Source: Acheta domesticus
Lineage: Eukaryota; Arthropoda; Insecta; Orthoptera; Gryllidae
DNA length: 64,000 nt
Assembly: GCA_031308135.1 (NCBI GenBank)
Contig: JAHLJT010009419.1
Coordinates: forward strand, 182,482,856 to 182,546,855
Direction: 5' to 3'
Positions 22,241 to 36,000 of the stretch are shown here, piece after piece. Position 1 is the first letter of the stretch, and each line of letters opens with the position of its first letter. The notes under the pieces were generated by a model that had not been told where the DNA came from, ran no database searches, and worked only from the letters and a program-made list of their open reading frames with translations. The translations under genes were made by a program, and so were the position numbers.

Positions 22241-25200
22241 TCTATATAAATGGTAAAATAAGAAAAAGAAATCGATATAAATGTTATTTTGTTGAATGTA
22301 AAAATTGCAATTTTGGAATGTTGTTGTGAAATAAATATTCCCATCAATCCCTTTTTGTTTTTATCTGTTACGAACTACATTTTCTTTTTTATGAACACAG
22401 ATGCTTCTTCAGTAGTAGTGTACTACTAATTGTAATATGTGAATATTTTCTATCTAATACTGCTATCTTTCATCCAACTCTCAAAAACACCCTAATATTT
22501 TTCACGTATTTCTCGAGGTCTGACCGTAAGCAAACTCATTGCTTTATATTTTTGAGACTTCCGCACGAACATCGTGATATATTACCATTCTGTGCGAACA
22601 AACCACTCCAACTACAAGTGTGCAATAATTATTTGATACGCACTCTGTTTTGTTTATCTGTGGCCTTATTGGCAACTGACAATATTAAAATACGGCTTTT
22701 GACTTTTGATTCAAGGCAAATTTAAAGATGTTTCGAAATCTCGTTTGGCTCAGTAAATAACTAAGAAATCATTAAGTTTTGAACCCACCACTGACGTTAC
22801 GTGATGTGTTGACCGGCAACCTCCAAACCCTCGGATCAGTGGCTCTCGGTTTCGGATGTCGCCGTCCGGCAAAAACATCTTAACGTCCTAAACACATAAA
22901 TTACTATTTTCTACGAGCGAGCTTAAATGAAACATTTTGCCGTAGTAAAATGAATATGAAATATCTTTTGTTTTGAATCTTACCAGAAAGGCTTTTATTA
23001 CAAAAGTATTTTAAACACGTTAGATTTACTTCTATCGTTATTGCATAAAAAATCTCCTAGAATCTATTTTATAATTCATTTACATGTTTAGAGAAGAAAG
23101 AAATCAATAAACGCAAATTCCTTGTTACATAAATAAAAATACAAATATTCTCAAATAAAAAAATCTTCCCTCCAAAGGGGTCAAAAGCGACTCGGAAAGG
23201 TGAAATCGTTTTATTCTTAGAGACTTTAAATTATAAGAGAGTAGTAGGAAAGTAAATAAAAATTTAAAATGTTTTAAAACCGTTCGTGAATTTTTAATTA
23301 AATGGAAAACCACAGTTATTATAATCAAAGGACGACAATCATCTTAATGCTAGTAGTTATTGCATTATCAAATATTTTATGATAATAATGAGTTTGATAT
23401 CTGACAAATCATATCTGATGACAGGACAAAGAACATTTGGAGTTCAAATTTTAATAAAAACAACAAATTGATTTAACTAGATTTTTTAAAAGCTAGATAT
23501 AAGTAATCTAAATAATTAAAATGTTTGTGAAGGTTTATCCATGGGGAAAAACAGTTGGGGGATCCATGGGGGATAAAAACAATTAAAATTCATTTTCAAA
23601 TCAGGGAAATCGAACGGAACAACTGAGTTTTACCTTCGCCGGATACATTATTAATCCCTGTAGTTAGTAATGTTCGGAAATTTGTACGTTTTTATTCATT
23701 TCGCGGTTCTATCAGTTGCCCTGTGATCTCAGCCCTTCTTTAATCAAGGTTAAAATGTCACAAATTAGTCCGCTTGATATAAATTTGACAGGACTATGTA
23801 TGATCGGCACCACTTAGAAGTGACTTGCTGCAAGAAAAAGTTCGATTTTCATTAGCTAATTTGTACGGAACGCATGATACATAAATGCATCTACTGATAA
23901 ACTGATCTGTCCTACTACACCCTTACTCCTTGACTTGTAAGGATTTTGGAGTTCTCAGAAATGCGAGCATGTGTTTTTGCATTGCTTTCATTGAATTTGG
24001 TGACCAGGCGACGAGTAGCCCTTCTGTTCTTATAGTGTTTTCCATTCGCCGCACTGGTGCGCACCCAGTGCACACTCAGGGCAGCTTTCGTTTTCCATTC
24101 GGCCGCTAGGGCGCACCAGTGCAGGGAAACGCATGTTCCATTCGCACAGTGATACGGAACCAGGGTGCACTCGGGGCGCCCTAACCTGCACCGACGAGCT
24201 CGACGGTGCAGGCCATTGCACCGGGCCGTTTTGAGGTTAGGTCCCGAAGTTATGAATGATGATTCGGATTCATGGTGAAATTGTAAAGGCAATTTAGGAT
24301 CCCCTGTCACACAGAGTACTTCGAATGATGGAGTATACCATGTTTTACAAGAAATGCTTTAAAATAACTTTGTGACTTACTCGAAGTTCGGGAAATCAGT
24401 TTGTGTTTTCGTAAAATTCAACCGTGAATTACTGCATGTTAACAAATCCAGTGCTAATTACTAAGCAAACCTATGCCCTTACAAAAATCATTCAAATATA
24501 CAATGTGCCAAGAAGAGTTTCTCACATGCGCAAGCGGAAATGCTTATATTAATATTTTCATAGTTTTTAATAACCAAATAATTCTGCAGAAGCCTTTCGT
24601 TTCGAAATCTAGTGTACTATGTTCGAAATCAATCACTGGCAAATCTCGAGAAATGAACTTTTGACAGATTAGCTTTTGAAGTTTTCGGTAGTTTTTAAAT
24701 AAAGAATCACACGCGTTAATACTTTATTAATTAAGGATTACCTAAAGACTTCGTACAAGATGTGTTATAATAAAAAATATTATTATAAAAATTATAACAA
24801 TGACCACAATTCTTATTTTTCGAGTTCTGCCAGTGTGGAAGACCAAAGAACAGCTGTATATAATCTCATTGCGTAGCGTACACGCACTGATTCAGTACCG
24901 GAATCCGATTCATTCGTGGCTGCCCCACGTCTGCCCTTCACGCATGTGGGGCAGCGCTGTTGCGGAGCGATGACGTATGTGCCCTGCACTAGGGTGGGTT
25001 TCAGTGCAACAAGTGGAAAACGCTATTAGTCTCGCCATTCAATAAAGTCAATTTAATAATAATAATAATAAGAAGAAGAAGAAGAAGAAGAAGAAGAAAA
25101 AGAAAAAGAAGAAGAAGAATGGTACCATTTTCAATGAGTGTTCTTCTACAATACGAAAATAATTGATTAGCGCACTCACAAATAGCTTCATTATAGTGCT

Positions 25201-25505
25201 AGAGCTCTAATGGATATAACACTAGTGGCATAATAACTTCATTAATCAATTTAATCAACGATATAAATGGTAAGTAAAAAAATGGATTTGTTGAATGAAG
25301 CGAGTTTCCAGCAAGTTTATTTTCTCTCAATTATTAAATGATTCCTGACCACCTAATTTAATTCCCTAGTTGGAATTAAAAGTTTTGTGGCTAATTGATA
25401 ATAATTTGAAAGTGAGAGAGTAAATGACAAATTGAGTTCTGAGAATCGGGTTAATAAAATCTGCATGTTACAGAAATAGCAATTATACTTATCTTAATAC
25501 TTATT
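22241..25505. other. Non-coding stretch with microsatellite
   Basis: Mostly AT-rich with no recognised gene. At 24040-24200 a GC-richer patch repeats phrases such as TTTTCCATTCG and GCGCACCAGTGC. A compound AAT/AAG microsatellite lies at about 25053-25120. Confidence 0.5.
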
Positions 25506-26896
25506 GGGTGGTATGAATAATAAAGAAGCATTTGCTTAGAGCATCTTCTCACGCACATGAGCATTTGTTCTGAGAAAATTCTACCAATGAGCATTTGCTC
25601 AACTTCGTATGAATAAAAATATTCTCCGAGTGATGAGGATATTCTCGTTTATCTACGCAGCTGGTGTGATTTTGTTCCGATTCGCGCTGTTATACAACTT
25701 GTTTTAACTATCTGGTTTGTGTGCTGCCGGTGTAGTTGTTTATGAAAACTATCGTTGTTCCATTGTGAAGAGTATATTTCGATCTTAAGCTTCAATTCCA
25801 CGCGTAGTGGAGCAAATGAAATGCGGAAGCGTTATTTCAGTTGCCTAAAGCATCTCTAACACGCTCCCGAGGAAGAGCTGTATAGTTGCCATAACCCCTT
25901 CCTAATCATACAGTGCGTAATTTAATTAAATACAGACAAAACCATAACCTTCATTTCAAATAAGCAAGGCATTGGAATTGTTAATTTTCATTATTTCGTA
26001 AATGTCTGAACGTTTTCATATTCTGGAGTTTTAAGCAGATTCAGGCCGGGGAACATCTTTATTTCCACCACGATTCACACCAGTGGTTCTATTCACATTT
26101 ATTTGAATGCATTTTTACTTGAATACCTTGTATTAATCTATTCAGCCTCAAATATCGTAGTTTTTTATACGAAAATATCCTAGTTTTTTATACGAATGTG
26201 CGTACAATACAATTTGCAGACGAAATAAACGTGTATTAGTTCTGGCTCTTAATTTTTTATTTGTTAATTTTCTCTTCGGATAGTATAAATTCCATTCATT
26301 TGGATCAATTTTGATTACAAGGCCCATAACCTCAACCTGTTTTTCAAAGTGTTGAATGTCTGGCAAATACACAAGTCTCTACCAACACCTTACTGAAAAG
26401 ATCAAAATCTACTCACAAAAATACTTTCAGTTTAATATGAACGAGTGCCACATCCAGTTTCCATTTTTTATTGGTTGAAAACGCAAGTTACGACGAATTT
26501 AATGTTTCTCTCCGAAAATCGTAACAAACTTCGCAAGTTTTATCCCGAAACCGCGCCGTGCTACTTTTAGTTTATTGTATTCACGAACAAAGTCATTTCT
26601 TGATGGATTAATACTTACAACAAAGGTACGATAACCTCACATTTAAAAGTGAGGCACCTCAAGACCAGACTCAAAACAATCGGAGGATATGCTCACAAAA
26701 GGAGTAAATTCTCGGTTTTTTATTCATGTGGATGACAGCATATGCTCTACCGAGCCTCGGAGAGTGAGAATTTTCTCACGTTTGAGAATTTACTCATTCT
26801 TTAAGAATATTCTCGAAACTTTTATTCATACGCTATCGAGCATCTGCTCAGAAAACGCGAGTAAATAGCATTTGCTCAGTTTTATTCAAACCACCC
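25506..26896. mobile_element. Non-autonomous DNA transposon, GGGTGGT ends
   Basis: Left end GGGTGGTATGAATAA and right end (reverse) GGGTGGTTTGAATAA match at 14 of 15 bases; ATT flanks both sides (25503-25505 and 26897-26899). Subterminal AGCATTTGCTC-type motifs recur several times in both orientations. 1391 bp; a - strand ORF at 26372-26148 (KIDPNEWNLYYPKRKL) is not recognised. A 3-bp duplication and GGG ends suggest PIF/Harbinger, tentatively. Confidence 0.68.
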
Positions 26897-27055
26897 ATTA
26901 TTGCACGATTTCTGTAGTAAATGCTTAATAGAATATAAAAACTCACAACCAAACGTGATTGCTATTGTGATAGACAGATGTTAAATATGTGTTGGACATT
27001 ACTGTTAACATTGAGAGGTTGAGCACAAACTTGGGACTGACTGCGAGTAAGGATA

Positions 27056-27227
27056 TACTGCGATTTTCGTAACTTTGTCACTGACAGGAATCAGCTGTTT
27101 CGCTGCCATCCAATCAGGAGTTTATATTTCGCGACAGGGACGTCACTTCGGTGACGTTCAAGCTCCCGATTGGATGAAACCGTGAACAGCTGATTTCTGT
27201 CACGGAAAAGTTACGAAAATTGCAGTA
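27056..27227. mobile_element. 172-bp fold-back MITE, TA target
   Basis: Starts TACTGCGATTTTCGTAACTT and ends in the inverted form; TA on both sides. The arms pair over most of the length, including CAGCTGTT and ATCCAATC, so the element can form a long hairpin. No ORF. Confidence 0.75.
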
Positions 27228-29055
27228 TAATTGCTGGAAGCGGAAGAGAGGAGTTCTCAGAAATGTGAGAACAGATATAATGAATTCCTTTTATTACATT
27301 TGATGCTCCTAATGAATTGTTTGGGGTTTTAACAGTATACATATTTCCATATAACAAGCAAGGAAACAGACATAAAGTTCATAAGATATGTATTTGCAAC
27401 TGCAATATTAATTGATCATTAAAATGGCACAAAATGAACACTGTTACTTGAAGTAAATTGTACAAAGATAATTGTGATGTGCAGATGTGCGTATTAAATT
27501 ATTGGAACAATGAAAGTGAGTTTAATTTCATAATCTCATTGTGGATTACTTTTGGAAAAAAGTTTTTAAGTTGGACAAACTGACTTGGACTGGATGTTTA
27601 ACTTCCAGTGGAATAGATTTTCACCTAGTTTATATTCTGAGTTAAATCCTCTTTTAGCTTTCTTTATTCAGCCATTACAAAACATCTTTCTCATTTTGAT
27701 GGAAAAATTCCCCTGTGAAATATAGTAGAAACAATAGTGCTAGAGCTAGGAACATGCAGGTAACCCGTATTGACAAAAAATGTATTTATGTTTCTTGTCA
27801 TGACGCCATGGGTAGTTCATATTCTTCAAAGAGAACAGTGTGCCAAAAGTCACTTTTTTGGTCATCAATATTACTTCGTATTATTTTAGTGCACATTGAT
27901 ATGTGAACAATTGATATGGCTTTGCATTGAACTGTTGGAGGAGAGGAGATGGAGAGCATATTTTCTACTTGATATGTGTACAAATGGTTAATATTGCAAG
28001 TTATCATAAAATTGCATTTAACATAAATGCATTGGGGTAAATTACAAAAAAGAAAAATGTCAGTTTATACAGAAATTGAGAGCACATTATTTTTACAGCT
28101 TAATATTGCATTGAAATATTTCTAACACACATACATACAATATTGTTTGTGCCATAAGTTTGTGCAGAGACGTATCTGCACCAGGAGATTACTACATGTT
28201 ACCTTGTTTTTTTTCTGACACAGGTTCATAAAAATTTTAGGGACTGACCTATGACAATTTATTTCTTATTCAAAATTGGAACTTGACTGAAAACATGCAC
28301 ATTGATGAACTTAGAACATAATATGCTTGTAAAGCAGATGTGAATTTATTGTTGATAAATTCTAGACTTGGTGTTACAAAGTGACACGATTAGTGAAATC
28401 TTCTTTGGATGTTTATTTTATACATTAAATGCATACAAAAAGAGTTTGTGAAATAAGATGAGTCAGTATATTAGGAATGCATATTAGGAATTTTTAATTT
28501 CCTTTCTTAGAGAGATAGAACAAATCTTACACTGAAAATCTACACTATTCTACAAAAGAAAAGTCTTTTCTCCAAAATTTGTACATTTATGGAATAGTAA
28601 AACCTTTGGCTATCTCCTGACTAACTCATAAAGAGAATAATCAAACTTACAGAACACTTATGATGATTTTTAATATTTACAAACACATGCATAAATAAGA
28701 AAACGAAGTACGTCAGCTGTCCTTCAGCTTATCGCTTTTTGCTTTCGTCTGAACATACTCCCCAGTTCCATTTTCTCTTCATGGAATTCTCAGAGTAATT
28801 TTAGACAAAACACGATTTAACGTACCCTATATTTTTTTTCTGTTCTTCCTTTCGACAGAAAATAAATAAAACCTTGCTTTTTAAATATTATAGTAGTATA
28901 GCTCCCGGCCGAAACGAGAGACGAGTTTGCCAGAAACCAAGCGTGACGAACGGAGGGCACCGCGCGGGGCGGCGACGGTGGCGCGGTCGGAGCGGGCGGG
29001 CGCGCTAGGAACTGAGCGTGGCGTGGAGGAGCGGGGCGCTGCGCGGGGGCCCTCG
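27228..29055 (-). other. ham 3' flank and probable 3' UTR
   Basis: No ORF of note. It lies downstream of the ham stop codon on the - strand. A possible AATAAA signal on the - strand is at 28417-28412, about 640 nt after the stop; another is at 28350-28345. The true 3' end cannot be fixed without transcripts. A poly-Ala/Arg/Pro ORF on the shadow frame is an artefact of the GC-rich coding exon. Confidence 0.4.
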
Positions 29056-30046
29056 CTAGGTCGCGACCTCGATGGGCTCGTGCTCGTTGCAGTTGTTGTT
29101 GGTGGCTGCGGGCTCCTCCTTGATGTAGGCCTCGGCCTTGAGCTTGGCCTCGTAGGCCACGGGCGAGGGCGAGGGCGGGGGCGGCTCCTTGAGGGGCGAG
29201 CCCAGGGGCGAGCGCAGCGCCGCGGGCGGCAGCGCGGCGGGCGGCGGCGGCGAGGCGTCGCCGCCCCCGCGCTCGTCGTCGCGGGCCCGCGCCCGCCCGC
29301 CCGCCCCCGCCGCCCCCGCGCCGGCCCCGGCCCCCGCGCCCGCCCCCTTGGGGTACAGCTGCGTGAGGTGGTCGTCCGCCGCCAGCGCCGCGGCCGCCGC
29401 CGCCGCCCCCGCGTACGTCACCTTCCCCATGAAGGAGCGGATCTCGTCGAAGTAGGCGTCTTCGCGCTCGTTCTCGTTGCTGCTGCCAGGACTGTCGGCC
29501 ACGGGCCCGCCCCCGCTGCCGTCGTCCGCCTCGTGCTTCTTGAGGTGGCGGTCCAGGTTGGTCTGCTGGCCGAAGCAGCGGTCGCACAGCGGGCACTTGA
29601 ACGGCTTCTCTTTGTTGTGGATGTTGCGGACGTGGCGCTGCAGGTTGGACGAGATGCTGAACGACCGCTCGCAGTATTTGCACTTGTAGGGCTGCTCGCC
29701 GGTGTGCGTGCGGAGGTGGCGCGTCAGGTTGGCGGAGCGCGGGAACACCTTGCCGCAGAACTTGCACGAGTAGCGGTCCTTGAGCTTGCCGCCGTTGGCG
29801 GCGACGGCGGCGGCGGCCGCCGCCGCGGCGCCCGGCGGGCTCAGCATGTCCGGGTAGGGCGGCTTGGCGCCGAAGCCCTGCAGCTGCGGCCGCAGCAGGT
29901 CGAAGGGCGCGCGCGGCGGGAAGGGCCGGCCCAGCGGCAGCCCCGAGAAGAAGTTGAGCGGCGGCACGTGGCCGAAGGCGCCGCCGCCCGGCGGCAGCAG
30001 GCGCTCGTGCGGGGGCGCCGCCGGGAAGTTGGGGAACTGCGGAGGC
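29056..30046 (-). CDS. ham: ham last exon: second zinc finger domain and C-terminus
   Basis: 991 bp: one base, then 330 codons including stop TAG at 29058-29056. Starts [20 protein letters not shown], has a poly-Ala run, then three C2H2 fingers at about 29772-29527: [38 protein letters not shown] and [19 protein letters not shown]. Next come [26 protein letters not shown], Ala and Gly/Ala runs, and the end [10 protein letters not shown]. Fingers 2 and 3 are linked by IHNKEKP as in EVI1. In that family this second domain binds GATGA-type sites (general knowledge). Acceptor TTCGTGGCAG at the 30047 side. Confidence 0.96.
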
Positions 30047-33000
30047 CTGCCACGAAACACAACTGCGTTACGCAATTTCAAGTGCGAAATCTTGCAACAA
30101 CTTAGGCGATAAAATTTGTCTGTAGAAACGAGGTAATTATAAACATTCACACCTTTATACAAACAATAAGTGTAATTTTTAATCTTAAAAGAAGTTATTT
30201 ATACCGCAATATTTCTAAAATTCAACTCTCTGGAGAAATAAATAGGATTGTTCTTGATATTCTCGAGTACCCTGGGGGAGGTTGCTGTTGAGTTTACTAT
30301 GTGTCCTCGAGTGTTTTACCGTTAAAACTGCCAGATAGCAAAATGGGATAACAGTTCCCTTATTAAGGAGCCTGATGATGTACCAAAACATGTTACGAAA
30401 CGTTGTGTTCTGTGTGTAAATGGTGATCAATAAAGGATTGTCGTAAATAAAGTTGGATAAGTTTTATTAACAACCGTATATTGACAAACAGGAACAATTT
30501 TTCAATTGGTCTACAAGTTTTATTAAACAGGATTGTACCTGTAAAACGATTATAACAGTAATTGTAACCAGTTTAAATAATTTATTCGATGTGAATGTTA
30601 TTTATGGTTTACGAGTTCATTACTGTGAGTTCACGGCCTTGAAGCGACTTTCTACGACTCGGACCCGCACCGACGGGTCTGTGGACCGACTGGACCTAAC
30701 TTCACTCAAACTTCACCAAGTAAAACCTCATCATTGCGAACTTCTCCAACTAAAAGTCGTTTGGAATTATTGTTCGTTTCAGCACAAAGTAATGAAACAA
30801 GTTGTGTGTGCACGACGGTTGCAAATCGGTGGTTTTGTCCCTCTCGGGTGGGGAAGTCGCTACAGGGCAAAAACATCTAGTCAGACCTCTATATATCGAA
30901 CTTCATATACCATATATCGATATTCTCCATAAATCGAATTACGTTTCTGGTCCTTGAAAATTCCGTTTAAAAACGTTCCTATATATCGAAAATTATTTCT
31001 ATATATCGAGCTCCTTTTCTGTCTTGACTATTTGTATCTATGAAATAAAAAGGTTTAGTACATACTACAGTATCTTCAACAATTCGGCAGGGTTTACGAT
31101 TGAGAGAGATTTTTCAAATGAACTGGGCTTCAGCGGGTTAAGAAGTGTGAACAGTATTTTGAATGGAGAGCATCATCCGTGCAATAAGACTCTAGATTTT
31201 TTTAAAATTTAAACTCATGGTTTGATCAGGTACGTATGAAATACTTATTTCATGTTTTTATTCTTAAATATGTGGCACAAATGATTAAAATATGTTAATT
31301 ATTTGTTGAAATTTCCATTTTACTCAATTTTTCCAGTTGTTTAAAAGCATTTGCCAATATTTCATAATTATTTTCAAATATCGACGTTTCTGTACATATT
31401 GAATTTTATCGAAAGGACCGTCAGATTCGATTTATGGAGGTCCAACTGTACTTAACGCTTGGATTTATAAACATGTATTTGATATTAGTTTCCTTCGCAA
31501 TCAAATATGCATGAGCTGATGAGACAGAAGCTTGAAGATTATACTGCGGATTTTTTAACTTTGCCCCTCAAGGCCCGTCTTCACGATGGAATATGTCACG
31601 ATATTTCGCGACGTTCTTAGACCTGCCACCAGACATCGCATGTTCGCAACCGTATGAAGCAGTGCTTGCAATCACGCCACTTCTAGCGGCATGACGGAGA
31701 AAGACGCGAAATGTCCTGAGGTATTTAGAGACCGTATTTTTATGTAATTACATATTTTTTGTCTTTCTACTTACCGTTCTCAAAATTGTAATGTTGGCAA
31801 ATCATCGCCCTCCTAACACAATATCGTTTTTTTTTTCGTTACATATTTTTACATATTTAGTACTATATTACATATTTTTCTGTTTTCACAATATATTTTA
31901 CGTATTTTATCAATTTTCTTCTATTTAATTCCATATTTTTTATGAAAAGATGTATTTAAAAAAATCTGCATTTTTCCTACATTATTGGTGAAATCCAGGT
32001 GTCCAAAATATCATTGACACTGCGTTTTGTGATCTGTAACCTTAATTTCCGAAAAAAACTTGCGATCGTCGACGTGTAACACTTCGATGAAGTTGCTACA
32101 GTGTATGTTTGCTGGTCGTAGATCTCGTCAGTTTGTGCGATGGCTTCTATTGCGATTATTCTGGCTGCTAAACTACGATCCTGGATTACCACAGATTAAG
32201 CTTTTACTACTGAAGAGAAAGTTGTATGATGTAAAGTGAGCAGCTTTTCTAAGTGTAATTTCTTGCTATGTAAATGGTTTTTAATTAGAAAATTTTAATA
32301 TTACATATTATATCCGATTTTACATATTTATTACATATGCTTATTGTTTTCATTACACACTTATGTACATATTTTGACGTTTAATAGTACATATTTTTCC
32401 TGTCTCTATTGATATTCCATGATTGGGGCTTGAGGGGCAGAGTTAGAAAAATCGCACTGCAGCGTGAGTGTGAGGGTACGCACCTGTACATGGCCTCGAC
32501 GAAGGGCGAGGGGTGCACGGGGCGCGGGTAGGCCATGGGCGGCTGGGGCTGCGGCTGCGGCTGCGGCGTGTGCGAGCGCTGCGGCTGGCGCGGGGGCGGC
32601 GCCAGCGCATGCGGGTGCAGGTGCTGCGGGGGCGCCAGCGGCCGGGGCTGCGCCTGCCCCTGGGGCGGGGGCGGGGCCGCGGGGCTGAGGCGGTCGCGCG
32701 CGCCGGGCGAGTGCGCGGGCGAGTGCGCGGGCGAGTGGCTGGCGGGCGCGGGGCCGTTGGCGGGCGGCGGGGAGAGCGGTGGCGGTGGGAGGTGCGGGGA
32801 GGCGGCCGGGGAGCGGTGCTGGGGCGGCGCCGCGGGCGCGGGGGGCGGCGGGGGCAGCGGCAGCGGCAGGGCGGAGGGCCGCTTGCGCGCCACGCGCAGG
32901 TCCAGCGGCTGCTCGCCCTCGCCGCTGCTGTCCGAGTCCTCGTGCCCGTCGCCCGACAGCAGCGGCTGCTGCAGCGGCGGCGGCGCGGACGGGGACTCGC

Positions 33001-36000
33001 CGCGGGGGGACCTGCAACAGCCAACCATTACTCTCATGCTGCTTCTCTCTGTAAATTCACTTCTTCCGTATAATTATTGCGATTGTGGGCAGAAGAGGTG
33101 AAAATGTGGTTTGCGTTTTATTACAAGTATGAAGAGAAAAAAAAGCCTTCTTTATTGCGAAAGACATTCGAGAAGTTTAGAAGTTCAGAGGTCATCTTGT
33201 GGATTGGTTCTAAATGGATAATTCATAGAATATGAAATATTATATATTTTGTGATGTATGCACATGTTTATATAGTGCTCTAAGAAAATCTCTCTGCACC
33301 TCCAAATCAGGGCCTTCTATTAAAAATAGCATTTACCTTGGTAGCAACCAGATCACGGCAAAACATGAAGAGGACAACATGTTTTGATTGTAGTGAGGAA
33401 GCAATTTACGTTTACTTTTGTTACAAGCTGCAGTTAGTTCTACGAACATACTTTTTGTTGCTAGCACTCTCATCAACAAAGTGCCACTGAGGAGAGACTT
33501 TCGTGGTGCATTGTATGTGTTGCATTGGATCGCAACCTAACGTAACCTGAGTAGTGTGATATTATCTTGATAGGAAATAGTTATGGGACTCACATTATTC
33601 AAGTCAAAGATTGTATAATGGCGTTACGACAAGGATGTGACGGGATGTAATGTGACGGGATGATAACTGTTGGACTGAGGTGGATGATAATATAATGGAT
33701 TGTGGAGAGATAGCGATGGGATGACGTGGGGTGACGTAATGAGTGTATGTTCTGGTGGGTCTGTCCTGACATGAGTATGTACGTGTGGTGACGTGTGTGT
33801 ATGACTGGTAACATGCTGTGTGTGTATACCTGTAAGAAACTATGTAAATTCGTGTCATGGTTTGTGTATAGTGGCGCAAAGTGTTGTATGTGCATTTGTG
33901 GGGTGTTAAGAGTGCGTGGAAGCAATTTCCTCAGTAAACTTCCCCCCTGAATGGTAATAACTGGCGACGCCCTACACGTCATCTTGCGGGGATTTTCCCT
34001 AAGCAGGTATCTCCCACTAGTGTGGCACTGCACCATCTGGGACAAGCTCTAAGCCCCTGGTAAGTGTAGTAGTGTAGTGCATGTATGTGTGCGTGTGTGT
34101 GTGTGTAAGTAAGGGGGTGAGGACAGGATAAGAATGAGGAAGCAAAGGTCGCTCTCATTCGCCTGGTGTTGGTGGAGAAATAAGTGCAGCCGGCCACTAG
34201 AATCCTCCTCGAGATAGCGGTTGAATTCGCTCTAGCTGTCTAGCTAGTGTCAAAAACCTCGCCACCGTCAGGATTCGAACCCTGTGACCCCCCCAGTCTG
34301 AGGCACTGTAGTGACATCAGTTGATGCCCTGAGCCACCTTTGCAGCCGTAGAGATTGTGTGTGTTTGTGTATCGCTGTGGTGGAGTGGTGAAGGCAGGTG
34401 CCGCAGGCCCTCACCTGTTGGCGGAGAGGTCGCGGGGGCCGTCGTCGTCCTCGTCGTCCTCGGAGGGCGCGGCGCGCAGGCGCGCGTGCGCGAGCGAGGC
34501 GGGCGGCGGCGGCGGGGGCGGCGGGGGCGGCTGCGGCAGCGGCGCGGCGTGCGTGGGGCGCGCGGGCGACGGCTGCAGCTGCGCCTCGTCGCCCGACGGC
34601 GGCGACACCTTGTGGAGGTGCGCCAGCGCCAGCGCGTGCGGCGAGCGGTGCGCGGGCGGCGTCGACGCGCCTTCGCGCCGCGCGTCGCCCTCCTCCAGCT
34701 CCATCTCCCCGCCGGGCGAGCCGCCTGCGCGCACACAAGGAAAATCACATTCAACTCATTGGGAGACTTTCATTTTTTGGAAGTGGCTAGTTACACCTCG
34801 TGGAGCCATGTGTGTGTGTGTGTGTGTGTGTATGCCCTTTCCCTATCTCTTCTCCTTCTTCCCCTCTTGCCTCATTCCCTCTCTTCTTCTCCCCTCCCCT
34901 CTTTCATCTCCTCCTCTCTGCACACAAAATAAACAAGTCCTGCCATATGATAATTCAAAAATATATTTAATACTAACAAGTTTTAAACAGGAATGTTTAC
35001 TACAATATAGTTTACGGTGTTTTCAGAATACTTCTCACATCTATTTATGATTTAATAACCCATTTTTTGAAATATTTCATTTCAGATAGACTATGTAACA
35101 AGATTATTAGATGAAGAATCAACTTTACTTCAATTTCATGGTATCGAGATTAAAGTTTCTATTTGAGTAATTTGTGCCTGAGAAGTGAATAGATTTTGAC
35201 TAGCTTTTTAGGCATGTTTGCTGATAACAAATAGGTTGCGACCCAATGTTTGGGCAATGGCAGGATAAGTACCCATTATGTTCTTGAATGGCATTATTTG
35301 AGATAATGTCTCCTTCGATGTACTTTCTTCGTCCTCTCCTTACTTCTTCCTCCTCATCATCACCTCCCTCTCTCCTCTTCCACTTCGTCAACCCTACTTC
35401 TCTCCCATGCTCATGTCTCTATTCTCCCCCTCTCTTTCTCCACCCTTATCCACACCTCTACCCCGCCATCCATCACCCCTCCCTCTCTGATCTCACCCAC
35501 CTCTGTCTGTACATTCTACCCGCCGCCCTCTCGTCACTCCTCCTCACCATCTGCTCCCTACTCACCCCCCTCTCGTTCCTTCCCCTCATCTCTACCGCCG
35601 CCGCTCTCGTCTCTACATCTCCCTCTCTACCCCTTCCCCTCCTTCGCGTCTACTCCCTCTCTTCTCTTCCCTCTTCCCCCTCGCGTCACCTTTCTCTCCG
35701 TTCCTCAGCTTCCTCTCTCATCTTCTCCATCTACTCTTTCGCTTGCTCCTCTCCTCTCCCCATGTGACCATTCTCCTCTTCTCTCCTTGCTCCTCACCCC
35801 CTCGCCACACCCCTTCTCTCCTCGTCCCTCCACCTTGTACCCTCGCCTCCCCCTCCCGCGTCATCTCTCCTTCCCACTCTCCACTGATTCTTTTCCCTAT
35901 CTCTTCTCCTCCTTCCCTCTTGCCTCATCCCTTCTCTTCACCCCTCCCCTCTCTAATATCCTCCTCTCCCAGCTCGTCCCACTCTCCTCCCCATCACTCA

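Noticed and set aside
28927..30105. 392-codon + strand ORF opposite the last ham exon
   Set aside because: Arg/Val/Gly-rich shadow of the GC-rich zinc-finger exon on the other strand; no domain and no splice context.
32406..33101. Several 180-200-codon ORFs on both strands over exon 32484-33011
   Set aside because: Only one frame fits the splice phases and contains PLDLR; the others are open because the DNA lacks A/T-rich stop codons.
34271..34336. A tRNA gene on the - strand
   Set aside because: A and B boxes are present but no cloverleaf can be drawn with proper arms; a SINE head explains it.
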